The translations under genes were made by a program, and so were the position numbers. A DNA stretch of 15,737 nucleotides from a gamma proteobacterium symbiont of Bathyaustriella thionipta. Lineage in GTDB: Bacteria; Pseudomonadota; Gammaproteobacteria; Chromatiales; Chromatiaceae. Shown here piece by piece: positions 8,401-15,654 of the stretch. The stretch's first letter is position 1. The number at the start of each line of letters is the position of its first letter. The notes beneath the pieces were generated by a model. The model did not search any database and was not told the DNA's origin. It saw only the letters and a program-made list of their open reading frames with translations. The DNA lies in NCBI GenBank assembly GCA_025656895.1, contig JAHXHF010000194.1:1-15737 (forward strand), read 5' to 3'.

Positions 8401-9777
8401 TTGTCTCATAGCGAAACATCTTCCTCTTTGAACCCACAGGAACGCCGCGCGGCCTTCTCTCTGGCGGGCATCTATGCCACGCGTATGCTCGGGCTGTTTT
8501 TAATTCTGCCGGTGTTTGCTGTTTATGCGGAAGGACTGGAAGGGGTTACGCCGCTGCTGGTGGGCATTGCTATTGGTGTTTACGGGCTGACACAGGCCAT
8601 ATTACAGATTCCGGCCGGATTGTTATCCGACCGAATCGGCCGTAAACCGGTTATTATCGGTGGCCTGCTGCTGTTTGCGGCGGGCAGCCTGGTCGCCGGG
8701 CTGGCGCATGATATCGGCTGGATAATCGCCGGCCGGGCGATACAGGGCAGCGGCGCTATCGCAGCAGCCGTCATGGCGCTGGCAGCTGATCTGACGCGTG
8801 AACAACAACGTACCAAGACGATGGCCATTATCGGCATGAGTATCGGCCTGTCCTTTGTATTGGCACTGGTCGCAGGGCCGCTGATTGATCGCTGGATTGG
8901 CGTGCCGGGTATCTTTTTGCTCACTGCTGTACTGGCACTGACCGCTATTGCACTGCTTGTGTTTGTGGTGCCAACGCCGCAAAAAAGTCAGCTGCATGCC
9001 GATGCCGAAACGGTTCCCGGTCAATTGATCAAAGTACTGAAAAATACCCAGTTATTACGTCTGGATGCCGGTATTTTATTGCTGCATTTGTTGCTCACTG
9101 CGGTATTTGTCAGCGTGCCGGGTGTGCTGGTCAAGCAGCATCATTTCCATGTGCATGACCACTGGATGCTGTATTTGCCGATTCTGGTTTTGTCCATAGC
9201 CAGCATGGTGCCTTTCATTATCCTGGCCGAAAGCAGGCAAAAAATGAAACCGGTATTTGTCGGTGCGGTAGCGGTATTAATGCTCTCCATGCTGCTGCTT
9301 AATCAGGGCTCGCACTCCTGGCTGTTGCTGTTGCTGGCGTTGTGGTTGTTTTTTACCGCCTTTAATCTGCTGGAAGCCACATTGCCATCACTGGTTTCCA
9401 AGGTGGCTCCGGCCTCGAATAAAGGCACGGCCATGGGCGTGTACAGCAGTAGCCAGTTTTTTGGCGCTTTTCTGGGTGGGCTGATTGGCGGCGCGGCCTT
9501 GCAGTATTTCAGTGCCAGTGGTGTATTTGCCATAGGTGCGGGTATTGCCGCTCTCTGGCTGCTTATTGCGCTGGGCATGCAGCCACCCGCTTATCTGAAA
9601 AGTATCACGGTGCGCCTGCTGCCATCCAATAAACCGCTGGATGAACAATTGAATGAACTGCAACAGATGGAAGGTGTGAAAGAAGCGGTGGTGCTGGAAG
9701 ATAAAGCCGTGGTTTATCTCAAGGTTGACAGTAAAATACTGAATCAGGACAGACTGGATCAGATTGCAGCAGGATAG
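8401..9777 (+). CDS. yajR: YajR-type MFS efflux transporter with C-terminal YAM-like domain
   Basis: This is a 12-helix major facilitator superfamily proton antiporter of the inner membrane, 458 residues. Seen: hydrophobic helices from about residue 16 to 400; the MFS motif A LLSDRIGRKP (about 74-83) in the loop between helices 2 and 3; an AGRAIQGSGAI helix (motif B region); and ALVAGPLIDRW at the end of helix 5 (motif C region). After the last helix come about 55 soluble residues (LPSNKPLDEQLNELQQMEGV, then EAVVLEDKAVVYLKVDSKIL). They match the position and size of the ferredoxin-like YAM domain of E. coli YajR (454 residues). The substrate is unknown, as for the family. The start is uncertain: TTG at 8401 gives MSHSETSSSLNPQERRAAFSL, a reasonable family N-terminus, but there is no clear ribosome binding site and no in-frame ATG upstream before the stop at 8344. 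The gene is divergent from uvrA with an 80-bp gap and precedes ssb by 58 bp on the same strand. Confidence 0.88.
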   Translation: MSHSETSSSLNPQERRAAFSLAGIYATRMLGLFLILPVFAVYAEGLEGVTPLLVGIAIGVYGLTQAILQIPAGLLSDRIGRKPVIIGGLLLFAAGSLVAGLAHDIGWIIAGRAIQGSGAIAAAVMALAADLTREQQRTKTMAIIGMSIGLSFVLALVAGPLIDRWIGVPGIFLLTAVLALTAIALLVFVVPTPQKSQLHADAETVPGQLIKVLKNTQLLRLDAGILLLHLLLTAVFVSVPGVLVKQHHFHVHDHWMLYLPILVLSIASMVPFIILAESRQKMKPVFVGAVAVLMLSMLLLNQGSHSWLLLLLALWLFFTAFNLLEATLPSLVSKVAPASNKGTAMGVYSSSQFFGAFLGGLIGGAALQYFSASGVFAIGAGIAALWLLIALGMQPPAYLKSITVRLLPSNKPLDEQLNELQQMEGVKEAVVLEDKAVVYLKVDSKILNQDRLDQIAAG

Positions 9778-9835
9778 CGCGCAGGCGGGACCGCAAGGCG
9801 CAATAATATAATTAAACTGAAAGGGAGAGAGAGTC

Positions 9836-10333
9836 ATGGCTTCAAGAGGCGTAAACAAGGTTATTCTGGTAGGCAACCTGGGCAATGATCCGGATATGCG
9901 TTATATGCCGAATGGCAATGCCGTGTGCAACATCAGCATAGCCACATCAGAAACCTGGAAAGACAAACAAACCGGCGAACAAAAAGAAAAAACCGAATGG
10001 CACCGCGTGGTTATGTTCGGAAAACTGGGCGAAATTGCCGGTCAGTATCTTAAAAAAGGTTCCAAAGTCTATATAGAAGGTCGCCTGCAAACCCGCAAAT
10101 GGCAAGGCAAGGATGGCCAGGATCGCTACACTACTGAAATTGTTGCGGACAACATGCAAATGCTGGACTCACGTGGTGGTGGAACAGCCGACTTCGGTGG
10201 GGCTTCCGCCGGTGGCGCGCCTCAACAGTCCGGCGGTACAGCTCAATCAGGTGGCGACGCACCTCAGTCTGGCGGTGGTATGCCGCCTTCTTCTGGCGGT
10301 AATGATCCCTTTGATGACGATATTCCGTTCTGA
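9836..10333 (+). CDS. ssb: Single-stranded DNA-binding protein SSB
   Basis: SSB is a homotetrameric protein that coats single-stranded DNA in replication, recombination and repair and recruits partners through its C-terminal tip. The protein has 165 residues. Seen: the OB-fold domain (about 1-112) with NKVILVGNLGNDPDMRYMPN, the TEWHRVVMFGKLGEIAGQYL strand-helix segment, GSKVYIEGRLQTRKW and YTTEIVADNMQML. A low-complexity linker rich in Gly, Ser and Gln follows (about 113-155, several SGG repeats), then the acidic tip NDPFDDDIPF. The ATG at 9836 has a strong purine-rich ribosome binding site, AAAGGGAGAG, 6-15 bases upstream. The gene lies 58 bp behind the MFS gene and ends in a strong intrinsic terminator. 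Confidence 0.98.
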   Translation: MASRGVNKVILVGNLGNDPDMRYMPNGNAVCNISIATSETWKDKQTGEQKEKTEWHRVVMFGKLGEIAGQYLKKGSKVYIEGRLQTRKWQGKDGQDRYTTEIVADNMQMLDSRGGGTADFGGASAGGAPQQSGGTAQSGGDAPQSGGGMPPSSGGNDPFDDDIPF

Positions 10334-10367
10334 ATGACATCGATAGGATGTGTTGCTTATAGAATTT

Positions 10368-10396
10368 AAAAGCCCTGTTTTTACAGGGCTTTTTTA
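10368..10396 (+). terminator. Intrinsic terminator of ssb
   Basis: AAAAGCCCTG pairs with CAGGGCTTTT around a short TTTTTA loop, with the G+C-rich core AGCCCTG/CAGGGCT at 10371-10377 and 10384-10390. A run of T residues follows directly. It lies 34 bases past the ssb stop. Confidence 0.92.
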
Positions 10397-10637
10397 TACC
10401 GTTTTAGCAATACATGGCTAAAATAAAAATATTCAGGTCAAGGCGGAGACCACAGGCCCGGTCTTCGGCATCCTGATCATAGTGATGTATCGGCAGAGAT
10501 TGGTTGTGGGGGCTTGATCGGGAAAATATTGATCGGTTTTTCGAAAGATAGTATCAGTTTGATGTTGCTATGAGCCCGGTTGCGCTTTTTCTTAGTAAGC
10601 ACTTACTATCACATTAAGATTTCAGGGATAAAGATAA
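10397..10637. other. Non-coding stretch between ssb and the membrane protein/cupin pair
   Basis: The gene-free stretch is 304 bases, counting the ssb terminator. Beyond the terminator it contains a direct repeat, TTGATCGG at 10514-10521 and again at 10529-10536 (15-base period), and near its right end a palindromic operator candidate with an overlapping promoter. No open frame with a ribosome binding site is visible on either strand. Confidence 0.5.
10580..10609 (+). promoter_or_regulatory. Promoter with overlapping palindromic operator for the membrane protein/cupin pair
   Basis: TAGTAAGCACTTACTA (10593-10608) is a perfect inverted repeat with 7-bp arms and a 2-bp centre, the size and form of a TetR-type operator. 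It covers the spacer and the -10 of a candidate sigma-70 promoter, TTGCGC (10580-10585), 18 bp, TACTAT (10604-10609). The operator lies 30-45 bases before the ATG at 10638. A repressor bound there would block polymerase. No repressor gene is in the window. Confidence 0.5.
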
Positions 10638-10922
10638 ATGAGTAAAACAAGTGCTGCTTTTAGTGTCGTGACAGGTTGGTTCCTGCGTTATTTCGGCTGG
10701 TTGGGCCTGACTTTTTTTCTGACGCTGGGCGGTGCCATGTTGTTGATGCTGTTCAAGGACTGGACCCTAAAAAGCCTGTTTACGTCCGCCATGGCCTGGC
10801 CGGCATTGGCCATTGCTGCCATGCTGGCCGCTATTATGGCTTTTTTCCCGCTCGGCAGAATCTGGTTTTTCAGCGCACTGCTGGGGGCTGGGGTTTATAA
10901 TCTGATACTGCTGATTTCCTGA
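10638..10922 (+). CDS. Small inner-membrane protein of unknown function
   Basis: I do not recognise this 94-residue protein. It is strongly hydrophobic, with three likely membrane helices: about residues 13-39 (GWFLRYFGWLGLTFFLTLGG onward), 47-72 (LFTSAMAWPALAIAAMLAAI onward) and 75-93 (IWFFSALLGAGVYNLILLI). Short basic loops lie between them (KDWTLK, PLGR). There is no cleavable signal peptide and there are no Cys or His residues. The ATG at 10638 has AGGGA about 10 bases upstream. The TGA stop overlaps the next ATG by one base (TGATG), so translation is coupled to the cupin and the two probably work together. A palindromic operator candidate lies directly upstream. Confidence 0.75.
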   Translation: MSKTSAAFSVVTGWFLRYFGWLGLTFFLTLGGAMLLMLFKDWTLKSLFTSAMAWPALAIAAMLAAIMAFFPLGRIWFFSALLGAGVYNLILLIS

Positions 10923-11290
10923 TGACACTTTTTCGTGCGGCTGAAGATGATGAATATTTCTTCGCGGAAGGCTGTTATATTCTGGAGCTTTGTAACAATC
11001 CGCTGGATGCGCATGTTTCCATTGCCCGGGCACGTTTGCCGGCAGGAGAAACCACCCGCTGGCACTGTCTGCAAGGCATTAGCGAACGTTACATTATTCT
11101 GCAGGGACAAGGAGAGGTTTATGTAGGTGATGAAGCACCGCTTGCTGTGCGCAAACAGGATGTAGTTTTCATTCCGGCGGGTTGTGCGCAGCGTATGCAT
11201 AACAACGGTGAGCAGGAATTAATCTTTCTGGCGGTCTGTAGTCCACGGTTTGTTGAATCTGCTTACCGCGATTTGTACTCCGATGAGTAG
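10922..11290 (+). CDS. Small cupin-domain protein with incomplete metal site
   Basis: This is a single-domain cupin of 122 residues, probably cytoplasmic. Seen: motif 1 spacing Gly42-x5-His48-x-Leu50-x4-Glu55-x6-Gly62 (RWHCLQGISERYIILQGQGE) and motif 2 around Pro85-x-Gly87-x2-Gln90-x3-Asn94 (DVVFIPAGCAQRMHNNG), followed by ELIFLAVCSPRF. The usual metal ligands are two His and a Glu in motif 1 and a His in motif 2. Here the second His is Leu and the last is Gln, so classical iron or manganese binding is doubtful. As far as I recall, the ERY...QR pattern is shared by a group of uncharacterised bacterial cupins, so this looks like a family trait rather than damage. Function is unknown; sensing or binding a small molecule is a guess. 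It starts one base inside the stop of the membrane protein gene and ends 77 bp before rmlB. Confidence 0.82.
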   Translation: MTLFRAAEDDEYFFAEGCYILELCNNPLDAHVSIARARLPAGETTRWHCLQGISERYIILQGQGEVYVGDEAPLAVRKQDVVFIPAGCAQRMHNNGEQELIFLAVCSPRFVESAYRDLYSDE

Positions 11291-11367
11291 AAATGAGTAC
11301 TGTGTACGTGGGAAAGTACTTCTGTCACTGTTAAACTTCACTGCATATTTTTAACGAATATTGAATT

Positions 11368-12426
11368 ATGAAAACATTATTGGTAACCGGTGGTGCAGGT
11401 TTCATCGGCGGGAATTTTGTCAGACGCGTTTTACAAACCCGGGATGTGCGCATCATCAATCTGGATGCGCTGACCTATGCGGGCAATCTGCAATCATTGG
11501 CTGACCTTGATAGCAATGAGCAGCATATTTTTGTGCAGGGCGATATTGCCGACTCAAAATTACTGCACAGTCTGTTTGCACAGTATCAGCCGCAGGCGGT
11601 GGTTAATTTTGCGGCTGAGTCGCATGTGGATCGCTCTATTGATGGCCCGGAAGAATTTTTGCAGACCAATGTGCTGGGCACTTTTCATCTTTTGGAGGCG
11701 GCACGTGCCCACTGGCTTGAACTTCAGGGAATGGATAAAGAAGCCTTCCGCTTTCTGCACGTATCTACCGATGAGGTTTATGGCTCACTGGGTGATAGCG
11801 GGCTGTTTAGCGAGAAAACGCCCTATGCGCCCAATTCCCCCTATTCGGCCTCTAAAGCCGCTTCCGATCATTTTGTGCGTGCCTGGCATCATACTTATGG
11901 CCTGCCGGTACTGACTACCAACTGTTCCAATAATTACGGGCCTTACCAGTTTCCCGAGAAACTCATCCCTTTATTCATTTTGAACGCGCTGGATGGCAAA
12001 CCCTTGCCCATTTACGGTGATGGCAGCCAGGTACGTGACTGGCTGTATGTCAGTGATCATTGTGACGGTATTAGCACCGTGCTGGAAAAAGGTCGTATCG
12101 GTGAGGTTTATAATATTGGCGGGCATAATGAAAAAACCAATCTTGAGGTGATTGATACCTTGTGCGCCCTGCTGGATGAACTGGTTCCTGAATCAAAGCA
12201 TCGCCCGCATGCGCAACTGAAAACCTATGTGAATGATCGCCCCGGACATGATCAACGTTATGCGATTGATGCCGGAAAAATTGGTCGTGAACTGGGTTGG
12301 CAGCCACAGGAAACTTTCGTCAGCGGTTTGCGTAAAACCGTGCAGTGGTATTTAGCAAATCTTGAATGGTGCCGCAACGTGACCGATGGTAGTTATCGCC
12401 GTGAACGACTGGGCCTAAAGCTGTGA
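11368..12426 (+). CDS. rmlB: dTDP-glucose 4,6-dehydratase RmlB
   Basis: RmlB catalyses the second step of dTDP-L-rhamnose synthesis: NAD-dependent dehydration of dTDP-glucose to dTDP-4-keto-6-deoxyglucose in the cytoplasm. The protein has 352 residues, typical of the family. Seen: the Rossmann NAD motif GGAGFIG (8-14); NFAAESHVDRSI (80-91); the catalytic Thr134-Asp135-Glu136 in STDEVYG; Tyr159-x3-Lys163 in YSASK; and the substrate-site motifs NCSNNYGPYQFPEKLIPL and VRDWLYVSDHC. The ATG at 11368 gives the normal MKTLLVTGGAGFIG start; the ribosome binding site is weak. It is the first gene of rmlBACD, and its TGA overlaps the rmlA GTG start by 4 bases. Confidence 0.97.
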   Translation: MKTLLVTGGAGFIGGNFVRRVLQTRDVRIINLDALTYAGNLQSLADLDSNEQHIFVQGDIADSKLLHSLFAQYQPQAVVNFAAESHVDRSIDGPEEFLQTNVLGTFHLLEAARAHWLELQGMDKEAFRFLHVSTDEVYGSLGDSGLFSEKTPYAPNSPYSASKAASDHFVRAWHHTYGLPVLTTNCSNNYGPYQFPEKLIPLFILNALDGKPLPIYGDGSQVRDWLYVSDHCDGISTVLEKGRIGEVYNIGGHNEKTNLEVIDTLCALLDELVPESKHRPHAQLKTYVNDRPGHDQRYAIDAGKIGRELGWQPQETFVSGLRKTVQWYLANLEWCRNVTDGSYRRERLGLKL

Positions 12427-13304
12427 GCCGCAAGGGAATTATTCTGGCGGGCGGCAGTGGTACAAGGCTGCATCCGCTGACGCTTTCCATCAGCAAGCAA
12501 TTGCTGCCGGTGTATGACAAGCCGATGATTTATTATCCCTTGTCTATTCTGATGCTGGCGAATATTCGTGACATCCTGATTATCACCACCCCGCATGATC
12601 AGGCTTTGTTTCAGCAGTTGCTGGGGGATGGCTCGCAATGGGGTGTTTCCATTCAATACGCAATACAGCCTGAACCGGCGGGTTTGGCTCAGGCCTTTCT
12701 GATTGGTGAAGCCTTTATTGGTAGCGATCCATGTTGCCTGGTGCTGGGTGATAATGTTTTCTACGGACATGGTGTTGTCAACCTGTTTCAGTGCGCCATG
12801 GAACGTGAGCAGGGAGCCACAGTATTCGGCTACTGGGTGAATGATCCTGAGCGCTATGGGGTGGCCGAGTTTGATGAGCAAGGGCATGTACTGTCGATTG
12901 AAGAAAAACCTGATCAGCCTAAATCCAATTACGCGGTCACCGGTATTTATTTTTATGACAATCAGGTATTGGAATTCACCCGCCAGCTCAAACCTTCACC
13001 TCGTGGTGAGTTGGAAATTACTGATCTGAACAATCTTTATTTACAGCATGGGCAATTGCATCTTGAACGTTTTGGTCGGGGAACCGCCTGGCTGGATACG
13101 GGGACACATAATTCATTAATACAGGCCGCTAACTTTATTCAAACAGTAGAGGAACGACAGGGGCTGAAAATTTGTTGTCCGGAAGAAGTGGCATGGCAAC
13201 AGGGCTGGATTGATGATGATCAGCTGATCTCATTGGCAAATGGTGGAAAAAATGGCTACGGAGCCTATCTGCTTAATTTACTGCAACAACATGACAGGCC
13301 CTGA
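12423..13304 (+). CDS. rmlA: Glucose-1-phosphate thymidylyltransferase RmlA
   Basis: RmlA makes dTDP-glucose and pyrophosphate from glucose-1-phosphate and dTTP, the first and usually feedback-controlled step of the rhamnose route. The protein has 293 residues, as expected. Seen: the nucleotide-binding signature ILAGGSGTRLHPLT (7-20), SKQLLPVYDKPMIYYPLS (24-41), the metal-binding Asp in LGDNVFYGHG, VAEFDEQGHVLSIEEKP, and the C-terminal RGTAWLDTGTH. The start is GTG at 12423, within GTGA shared with the rmlB stop, which gives MSRKGIILAGG. This is a classic translational coupling. Confidence 0.96.
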   Translation: MSRKGIILAGGSGTRLHPLTLSISKQLLPVYDKPMIYYPLSILMLANIRDILIITTPHDQALFQQLLGDGSQWGVSIQYAIQPEPAGLAQAFLIGEAFIGSDPCCLVLGDNVFYGHGVVNLFQCAMEREQGATVFGYWVNDPERYGVAEFDEQGHVLSIEEKPDQPKSNYAVTGIYFYDNQVLEFTRQLKPSPRGELEITDLNNLYLQHGQLHLERFGRGTAWLDTGTHNSLIQAANFIQTVEERQGLKICCPEEVAWQQGWIDDDQLISLANGGKNGYGAYLLNLLQQHDRP

Positions 13305-13307
13305 CAC

Positions 13308-13862
13308 ATGGATATTATAGAAACCGAACTGCCCGGCGTATTGATTCTGGAGCCACGTGCTTTTGCCGATGAACGTGGCTATTTTATGGAAACCTGGCAA
13401 CAACAACGTTATGCCGAAGCGGGTATTGCCGGTGATTTTGTACAGGATAATCTGGTGCGTTCCGGCAAAGGAGTGCTGCGCGGCCTGCATGCCCAGCATC
13501 CTCACGCTCAAGGCAAACTGGTACAGGCATTGAAGGGTGAAGTGTTCGATGTGGCGGTGGATATTCGTCAGGGTTCAGCCACCTTCGGCGAGTGGACGGG
13601 GGTGCTTTTGAGCGAAGATAATCATCGCCAGTTATGGATTCCAGCCGGCTTTGCGCATGGTTATGTGGTGTTGTCCGAGGATTCTCTGTTCAGTTACAAG
13701 TGTACCGATTACTGGAATGGACAGACCGAATTCAGCATTATCTGGAATGATCCGGAGATAGCGGTTGACTGGCCTGAATCGGATGTGCTGCTTTCGCCTA
13801 AAGATGCGAACGCACCTTTGCTGAAAGATATTCCCGCATCACGCCTGCCTCCCTGCGCATAA
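13308..13862 (+). CDS. rmlC: dTDP-4-dehydrorhamnose 3,5-epimerase RmlC
   Basis: RmlC is a cofactor-free double epimerase that converts dTDP-4-keto-6-deoxyglucose to dTDP-4-keto-L-rhamnose. The protein has 184 residues, a cupin-type beta sandwich acting as a dimer. Seen: PRAFADERGYFMETW (16-30), the substrate-phosphate and catalytic-base region VLRGLHAQ with His61, DVAVDIRQGSATFG (81-94), WIPAGFAHGY (110-119) and YKCTDYW with the catalytic Tyr135. The ATG at 13308 follows the rmlA stop after 3 bases. The protein is complete. Confidence 0.97.
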   Translation: MDIIETELPGVLILEPRAFADERGYFMETWQQQRYAEAGIAGDFVQDNLVRSGKGVLRGLHAQHPHAQGKLVQALKGEVFDVAVDIRQGSATFGEWTGVLLSEDNHRQLWIPAGFAHGYVVLSEDSLFSYKCTDYWNGQTEFSIIWNDPEIAVDWPESDVLLSPKDANAPLLKDIPASRLPPCA

Positions 13863-13864
13863 CC

Positions 13865-14755
13865 ATGAATCAACAAAATCGCTTTTTATTGATTGGCTCG
13901 CATGGCCAGTTGGGAAATGCATTGAGCGGCTTATTGGAAAAGCCGGGTGTTGTGGTGACGGCTGACTATCATGCCGGCGCCGATATTCAGCTGGATCTTG
14001 CCGATACGGCTTCCTGTCAGCATGCATTTACACAGGCCAAACCGGATTATGTCATTAATTGCGCGGCATACACGCAGGTAGACAAGGCCGAAAAAGACAG
14101 CGAACAGGCGTGGCGGGTGAATGCGGAAGCACCGGGTTGTTTAGCCGCATTGTGTGCGCAAAATAATGCGGTTCTGGTTCATTTTTCCACGGACTATGTG
14201 TTTTCCGGTGTGCAGAAGCAACCCTGGACAGAGCGGGATGAAGCCAAACCAGCTAGTGAATATGGCCGCAGTAAACTGGCGGGTGAGCAGGCTGTTCTGA
14301 ATTCCGCCTGTCATGCGCTGGTATTCCGAACCAGTTGGATTTTCAGTCAGCACGGGCAGAATTTTTTGCTGACCATGATGCGTTTATTGCAAGAGCGTGA
14401 TGAATTGCGTGTGGTGAATGACCAGATAGGCGCGCCCACTTCAGCTCTGGCGCTGGCCGAAGCCAGCATTGATATTCTGCAACAGTTTATTTCAGGAAAA
14501 TGCAGTTTTGAACAACAGGGCGGGCTTTATCACATGAGTTGTGGCGGGCAAACCAGCTGGTATGGTTTTACCTGTGCGATTCGTGATTTGATTAAGGCTG
14601 ATTGTGAGTTGACACCTATTCCGACAACAGAATACCCGACACCCGCAGCACGCCCCTTATGGAGCGTGCTGGATAACGGACGTTTACAACGCGATTTTAA
14701 TGTTCAGCTGCCGGACTGGAAGTCTGCTCTGCGAACCTGTCTGCAAACAAACTGA
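13865..14755 (+). CDS. rmlD: dTDP-4-dehydrorhamnose reductase RmlD
   Basis: RmlD performs the last step, NAD(P)H-dependent reduction to dTDP-L-rhamnose. The protein has 296 residues and is a short-chain dehydrogenase/reductase. Seen: the nucleotide-binding LLIGSHGQLGNAL (8-20), VINCAAYTQVDKAE (63-76), FSTDYVFSG (107-115), the catalytic Tyr133-x3-Lys137 in EYGRSK, FRTSWIFS, and VVNDQIGAPTSA. The ATG at 13865 is 2 bases past the rmlC stop. It is the last gene of the operon and is followed by a strong hairpin. The order B-A-C-D differs from the E. coli B-D-A-C order. Confidence 0.97.
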   Translation: MNQQNRFLLIGSHGQLGNALSGLLEKPGVVVTADYHAGADIQLDLADTASCQHAFTQAKPDYVINCAAYTQVDKAEKDSEQAWRVNAEAPGCLAALCAQNNAVLVHFSTDYVFSGVQKQPWTERDEAKPASEYGRSKLAGEQAVLNSACHALVFRTSWIFSQHGQNFLLTMMRLLQERDELRVVNDQIGAPTSALALAEASIDILQQFISGKCSFEQQGGLYHMSCGGQTSWYGFTCAIRDLIKADCELTPIPTTEYPTPAARPLWSVLDNGRLQRDFNVQLPDWKSALRTCLQTN

Positions 14756-14770
14756 AAAGCGGGCGTAGCT

Positions 14771-14802
14771 ACCCGGCCAAGCACTGAAGTTGGCCGGGTT
14801 TA
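14771..14802 (+). terminator. Hairpin closing the rmlBACD operon
   Basis: ACCCGGCCAA (14771-14780) and TTGGCCGGGT (14790-14799) form a perfect 10-bp stem with a 9-base loop, 15 bases past the rmlD stop. The T-run is short (TTT, then ATG), so it is a weak-tailed intrinsic terminator or a hairpin that stops and protects the transcript. It also separates rmlD from the convergent HU gene. Confidence 0.7.
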
Positions 14803-14834
14803 TGCTCTAACTCTTCATTTACAAGCAGGCTGCA

Positions 14835-15308
14835 TTAGCCCAGTGTATCTTTCAGTGTTTTCAAAGCACGCAGCTTAATAACGGTTGAAGCCGGCTTGGC
14901 AGCAATTTTTACGGCTTCGCCAGTGGCGGGATTGCGTCCCATACGTGATTTACTGGCCGGTTTGCGTACCTTGCGAATTTTTACGCCGGTTTCCGGAATG
15001 GTGAATTCACCTGAACCCCTGCGTTGCATGTGGCGCTGCAGTACGCGGGCCAATGATTCAAAAACATCTGCAACATCCTTGCGAGCAATACCGGTATCTT
15101 CGGCAATGGTCTGAATGATCTGTATTTTGGTTTGTTTGCTGGTGATGGCTTTGAGCCTTGGGGCCGCTTGCACGGCTTTCTTTTTAACCGCTTTTTTCTG
15201 AACGGCTTTCTTAACAACCTTTTTTGCAGCTTTCTTTGTAGAAACCTTCTTCGTTGCAACTTTCTTTTTAGAAGTTTTTTTCCTGGCTACTTTTTTCTTC
15301 AGGGCCAT
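14835..15308 (-). CDS. HU-family DNA-binding protein with histone-H1-like lysine-rich N-terminal tail
   Basis: This is a nucleoid-associated protein of 157 residues, predicted to bind and bend DNA. Seen: residues about 1-55 are almost only Lys, Ala, Val, Thr and Ser with recurring KK pairs (ARKKTSKKKVATKKVSTKKA, then KKAVQKKAVKKKAVQ), like bacterial histone-H1-like tails and those of Deinococcus HU. Residues about 58-157 form an HU/IHF domain: TKIQIIQTIAEDTGIARKDV, VFESLARVLQRHM, GSGEFTIPETGVKIRKVRKP, and the DNA-minor-groove arm with SRMGRNPATGEAVKI (the GRNPATGE signature). The ATG at 15308 has GGAG about 10 bases upstream. It is a single gene on the minus strand, convergent with rmlD and divergent from the cNMP-binding gene. 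The tail would add sequence-independent DNA compaction, by analogy with other tailed HU proteins. Confidence 0.88.
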   Translation of the reverse strand: MALKKKVARKKTSKKKVATKKVSTKKAAKKVVKKAVQKKAVKKKAVQAAPRLKAITSKQTKIQIIQTIAEDTGIARKDVADVFESLARVLQRHMQRRGSGEFTIPETGVKIRKVRKPASKSRMGRNPATGEAVKIAAKPASTVIKLRALKTLKDTLG

Positions 15309-15480
15309 TGATTCTGTTCTCCATATAAATCCATCGATAACTTTAGCATAAAATTTATCTTATGGTTGCAAAACAATTCGAATGATGAGCCTGTCATTTT
15401 TGTGAACTGGTTAAAAGAAGCCAGACCGGGGTTGGAGTACTCTTCGTTCTGGGTAATAGTTTTTTCAGGCGGAGAACATC

Positions 15481-15654
15481 ATGTCTGCGGTAGTCAAACA
15501 GAAAACATGGGAGCAGTTGAAGCAGTTTGTACCATTGGATGGCCTGGCGGAAAAGAATTTCAAAAAAGTAGCTGCAGCGACACAAATTGATCAGCTTCAG
15601 GCGGGAGAAAAGCTGTTTGAACAGGGTGATACTGATAATCAATATGTTTTGTAA
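15481..15654 (+). CDS. Cyclic-nucleotide-binding-domain protein, cut off after 57 residues
   Basis: This is the start of a Crp/Fnr-like or other cNMP-binding-domain protein. Seen: MSAVVKQKTWEQLKQFVPLD, then LAEKNFKKVAAATQIDQLQA, then GEKLFEQGDTDNQYV. This matches the first helix and strands of the domain (the 'pl..l.....l......~~..~~g..lf..Gd~~~.~y.l' pattern), where YLLSG-like residues should come next. Instead the frame reads Leu and a TAA stop at 15652-15654. The ATG at 15481 has a good GGAG ribosome binding site 8-11 bases upstream. The remainder of the domain is not found in any frame of the last 83 bases. The gene is therefore truncated by an insertion, a rearrangement or an assembly edge. 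Whether the full protein had a DNA-binding domain cannot be told. Confidence 0.7.
   Translation: MSAVVKQKTWEQLKQFVPLDGLAEKNFKKVAAATQIDQLQAGEKLFEQGDTDNQYVL

Noticed and set aside
9388..9885. Minus-strand frame of 165 codons over the end of the MFS gene and the start of ssb
   Set aside because: It is antisense to the YAM-like domain and the ssb start, both strongly supported on the plus strand.
9836..10333. SSB as a phage or plasmid copy
   Set aside because: It lies beside uvrA and the MFS gene in a common chromosomal order and no mobile genes are nearby.
11322..11328. Pho-box-like CTGTCAC before rmlB, and a similar CTGTCAT at 15391-15397
   Set aside because: Only one half-site is present in each case; the second repeat 11 bases on does not match. 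A single 7-mer is expected by chance.
15366..15590. Plus-strand frame of 74 codons overlapping the cNMP-binding gene
   Set aside because: It starts with TTG without a ribosome binding site and runs out of frame with the recognisable cNMP-binding domain start at 15481.
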